In this document: positions 4,531-5,577 of the stretch, piece by piece
Layout of the letters: every line of letters begins with the position of its first letter
Numbering within the stretch: the stretch's first letter is position 1
Assembly: GCA_007135385.1 (NCBI GenBank)
Contig: SLIY01000247.1
Span: 1-5,577, forward strand
Length of the DNA: 5,577 bases
Direction of reading: 5' to 3'
Origin: Leptolyngbyaceae cyanobacterium CSSed165cm_216
GTDB lineage: Bacteria > Cyanobacteriota > Cyanobacteriia > Phormidesmidales > Phormidesmidaceae
Program-made: the position numbers and the translations under genes
Notes under the pieces: model-generated
Told to the model about the DNA's origin: nothing
Databases searched by the model: none
Seen by the model: the letters and a program-made list of their open reading frames with translations, nothing else

Positions 4531-5535
4531 CTAAGACACCAAGGCCCGAGCCAAATTCTCTTCCCATTTACGAGGAGGGCTGGCCCGGCGGGTGTTGCGC
4601 CAAATTTGGGTGGCGGCCAAGGTGCCATCGGCTACGGCAATGGACACTTGGTTGAGGCCCTGCTTCAGGTCGCCTAGGGCGAAAATGCGATCGTGGGTCG
4701 TTTGGGCCATGGTATTAGTGACCAGGTTTTCACCACTCCACTCTAGGCCCTGAATGCCCTTCAGGTAATGGTTGTGATAAGTAGACCCCATACTGATGAG
4801 ACCAGTGGTGGCTTCGACCACGGTGCCGTCAGTCAGTTTTACTCCCCTAAGCTGGTGGTCTTGGCCTAAAAACTTGGCGATGGGGGCTTCGTACAGGGGG
4901 TAGCCGTAATCCGCTAACTTCGCCTTCATGTCGTCGCCGACGGCGAAGAGCCCGTGGGTTAACACTGAAATGTAGGGGGTAAACCAATTGAGCACAAATG
5001 CCGCGTTGATTTGAGATTCTGAGCCAGCAATCAGGACAGCTTTCTGATCCCACATGTCGTAGCCGTCGCAGATCATACACACATGTAGGGTATAACCGGC
5101 GTAATCATAGACGTTTTGCATGTCATCAATTTGGGGTAGCCGATCAATCACCCCGGAGGCCGCCACTAAATATTTAGTGCGAAAGACTGGATAAATGCTG
5201 TCTTTCTTGCCCACCTTCACCTGCACCGCTAGGTGCTCCCCTTCGTCTACTACATTTTCTACATAGCCCCGCAAATAGTCAGCTCCCCAGTCGATCGCCT
5301 GTTTCATGCCATGGTTGAGAATGTCGCGGCCAGGGGTATCGGGGTCAAAGCCTACAAAGTTTCGTAAATCTTGCATCCACACCGATCGCCCCTTACCCTT
5401 TTCAATCACCAGGCATGTCAGTCCGTAGCGGGCCAAATAAATGGCGGCCGACAAACCGCCCATACCGCCGCCAACCACAATGGCGTCATAGACCTGATCA
5501 AGGCGAGTATCGAGATTTTTGCTGGAGAGTTTCAT
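4531..5535 (-). CDS. Thioredoxin-reductase-like FAD oxidoreductase without canonical NADPH motifs
   Basis: This 334-residue soluble flavoprotein has the length and fold of low-molecular-weight thioredoxin reductases. The FAD-binding Rossmann motif is VVGGGMGG (20-27), with E45 closing it. The redox-active disulfide is C153-M-I-C156-D-G, and the second FAD motif is IFALGD (284-289) followed by QVSIAVADG. In the central domain the NADPH motifs are altered: the usual GGGDSA is IAGSESQ (169-175), and the usual HRR with following Arg is VLTHGLFAV (191-199). Cyanobacteria have atypical relatives of this kind, ferredoxin-dependent enzymes (DTR/FFTR type) or DDOR, which holds a second FAD in the nucleotide site. 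This protein probably belongs with those, not with NADPH-dependent TrxB; which one cannot be decided here. It would pass electrons to thioredoxin or another disulfide partner. The ATG at 5535 places the FAD motif normally, but no Shine-Dalgarno sequence is present and the frame stays open to the window edge. Confidence 0.87.
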   Translation of the reverse strand: MKLSSKNLDTRLDQVYDAIVVGGGMGGLSAAIYLARYGLTCLVIEKGKGRSVWMQDLRNFVGFDPDTPGRDILNHGMKQAIDWGADYLRGYVENVVDEGEHLAVQVKVGKKDSIYPVFRTKYLVAASGVIDRLPQIDDMQNVYDYAGYTLHVCMICDGYDMWDQKAVLIAGSESQINAAFVLNWFTPYISVLTHGLFAVGDDMKAKLADYGYPLYEAPIAKFLGQDHQLRGVKLTDGTVVEATTGLISMGSTYHNHYLKGIQGLEWSGENLVTNTMAQTTHDRIFALGDLKQGLNQVSIAVADGTLAATQIWRNTRRASPPRKWEENLARALVS

Positions 5536-5577
5536 AGATAAGGACAGCGTGAAGCAACAAGATGAATAGTGACCGTA

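Overview
The window looks like chromosomal DNA from a cyanobacterium. The palindrome GCGATCGC (HIP1, typical of many cyanobacterial genomes) occurs three times in 5.6 kb (1578-1585, 2284-2291, 2871-2878), where chance would give about 0.1. One gene carries the CxxC-x14-CxxH motif of a protein family known only from cyanobacteria (TIGR02652). A degenerate heptanucleotide repeat tract like those of filamentous cyanobacteria lies at about 4428-4525. Base composition is moderate, near 53% GC by eye. I see no tRNA, rRNA, CRISPR array, transposase or phage gene.

Layout: (1) 1-779, plus strand: the C-terminal two thirds of an ArsJ-type MFS exporter for organoarsenicals, cut by the window edge. (2) 828-3728, minus strand: four genes in the transcription order TIGR02652 family protein, VOC (glyoxalase-fold) protein, AAA+ protein with degenerate catalytic motifs, adenosine-specific kinase family protein. 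The first three are tightly packed (9-nt gap, then 14-nt overlap) and are almost certainly one transcript. The fourth follows after 41 nt with its own strong ribosome binding site. (3) 3729-3906: divergent promoter region with a perfect minus-strand TATAAT, several short dyads and a 12-bp tandem repeat. (4) 3907-4434, plus strand: gamma-class carbonic-anhydrase-like hexapeptide protein. (5) 4435-4530: convergent intergenic spacer filled by the heptamer repeat. (6) 4531-5535, minus strand: thioredoxin-reductase-like flavoprotein that keeps the CxxC and FAD motifs but has lost the usual NADPH-binding motifs.

The genes do not form one obvious pathway. ArsJ acts in arsenate detoxification with a dedicated glyceraldehyde-3-phosphate dehydrogenase that would have to lie outside the window. 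The flavoprotein and the gamma-CA-like protein are probably housekeeping redox and carbon-related functions. The most interesting parts are the compact TIGR02652-VOC-AAA unit, whose AAA protein appears unable to hydrolyse ATP in the standard way, and the thioredoxin-reductase-like protein that probably does not use NADPH. I did not find clear evidence of a wholly new system.
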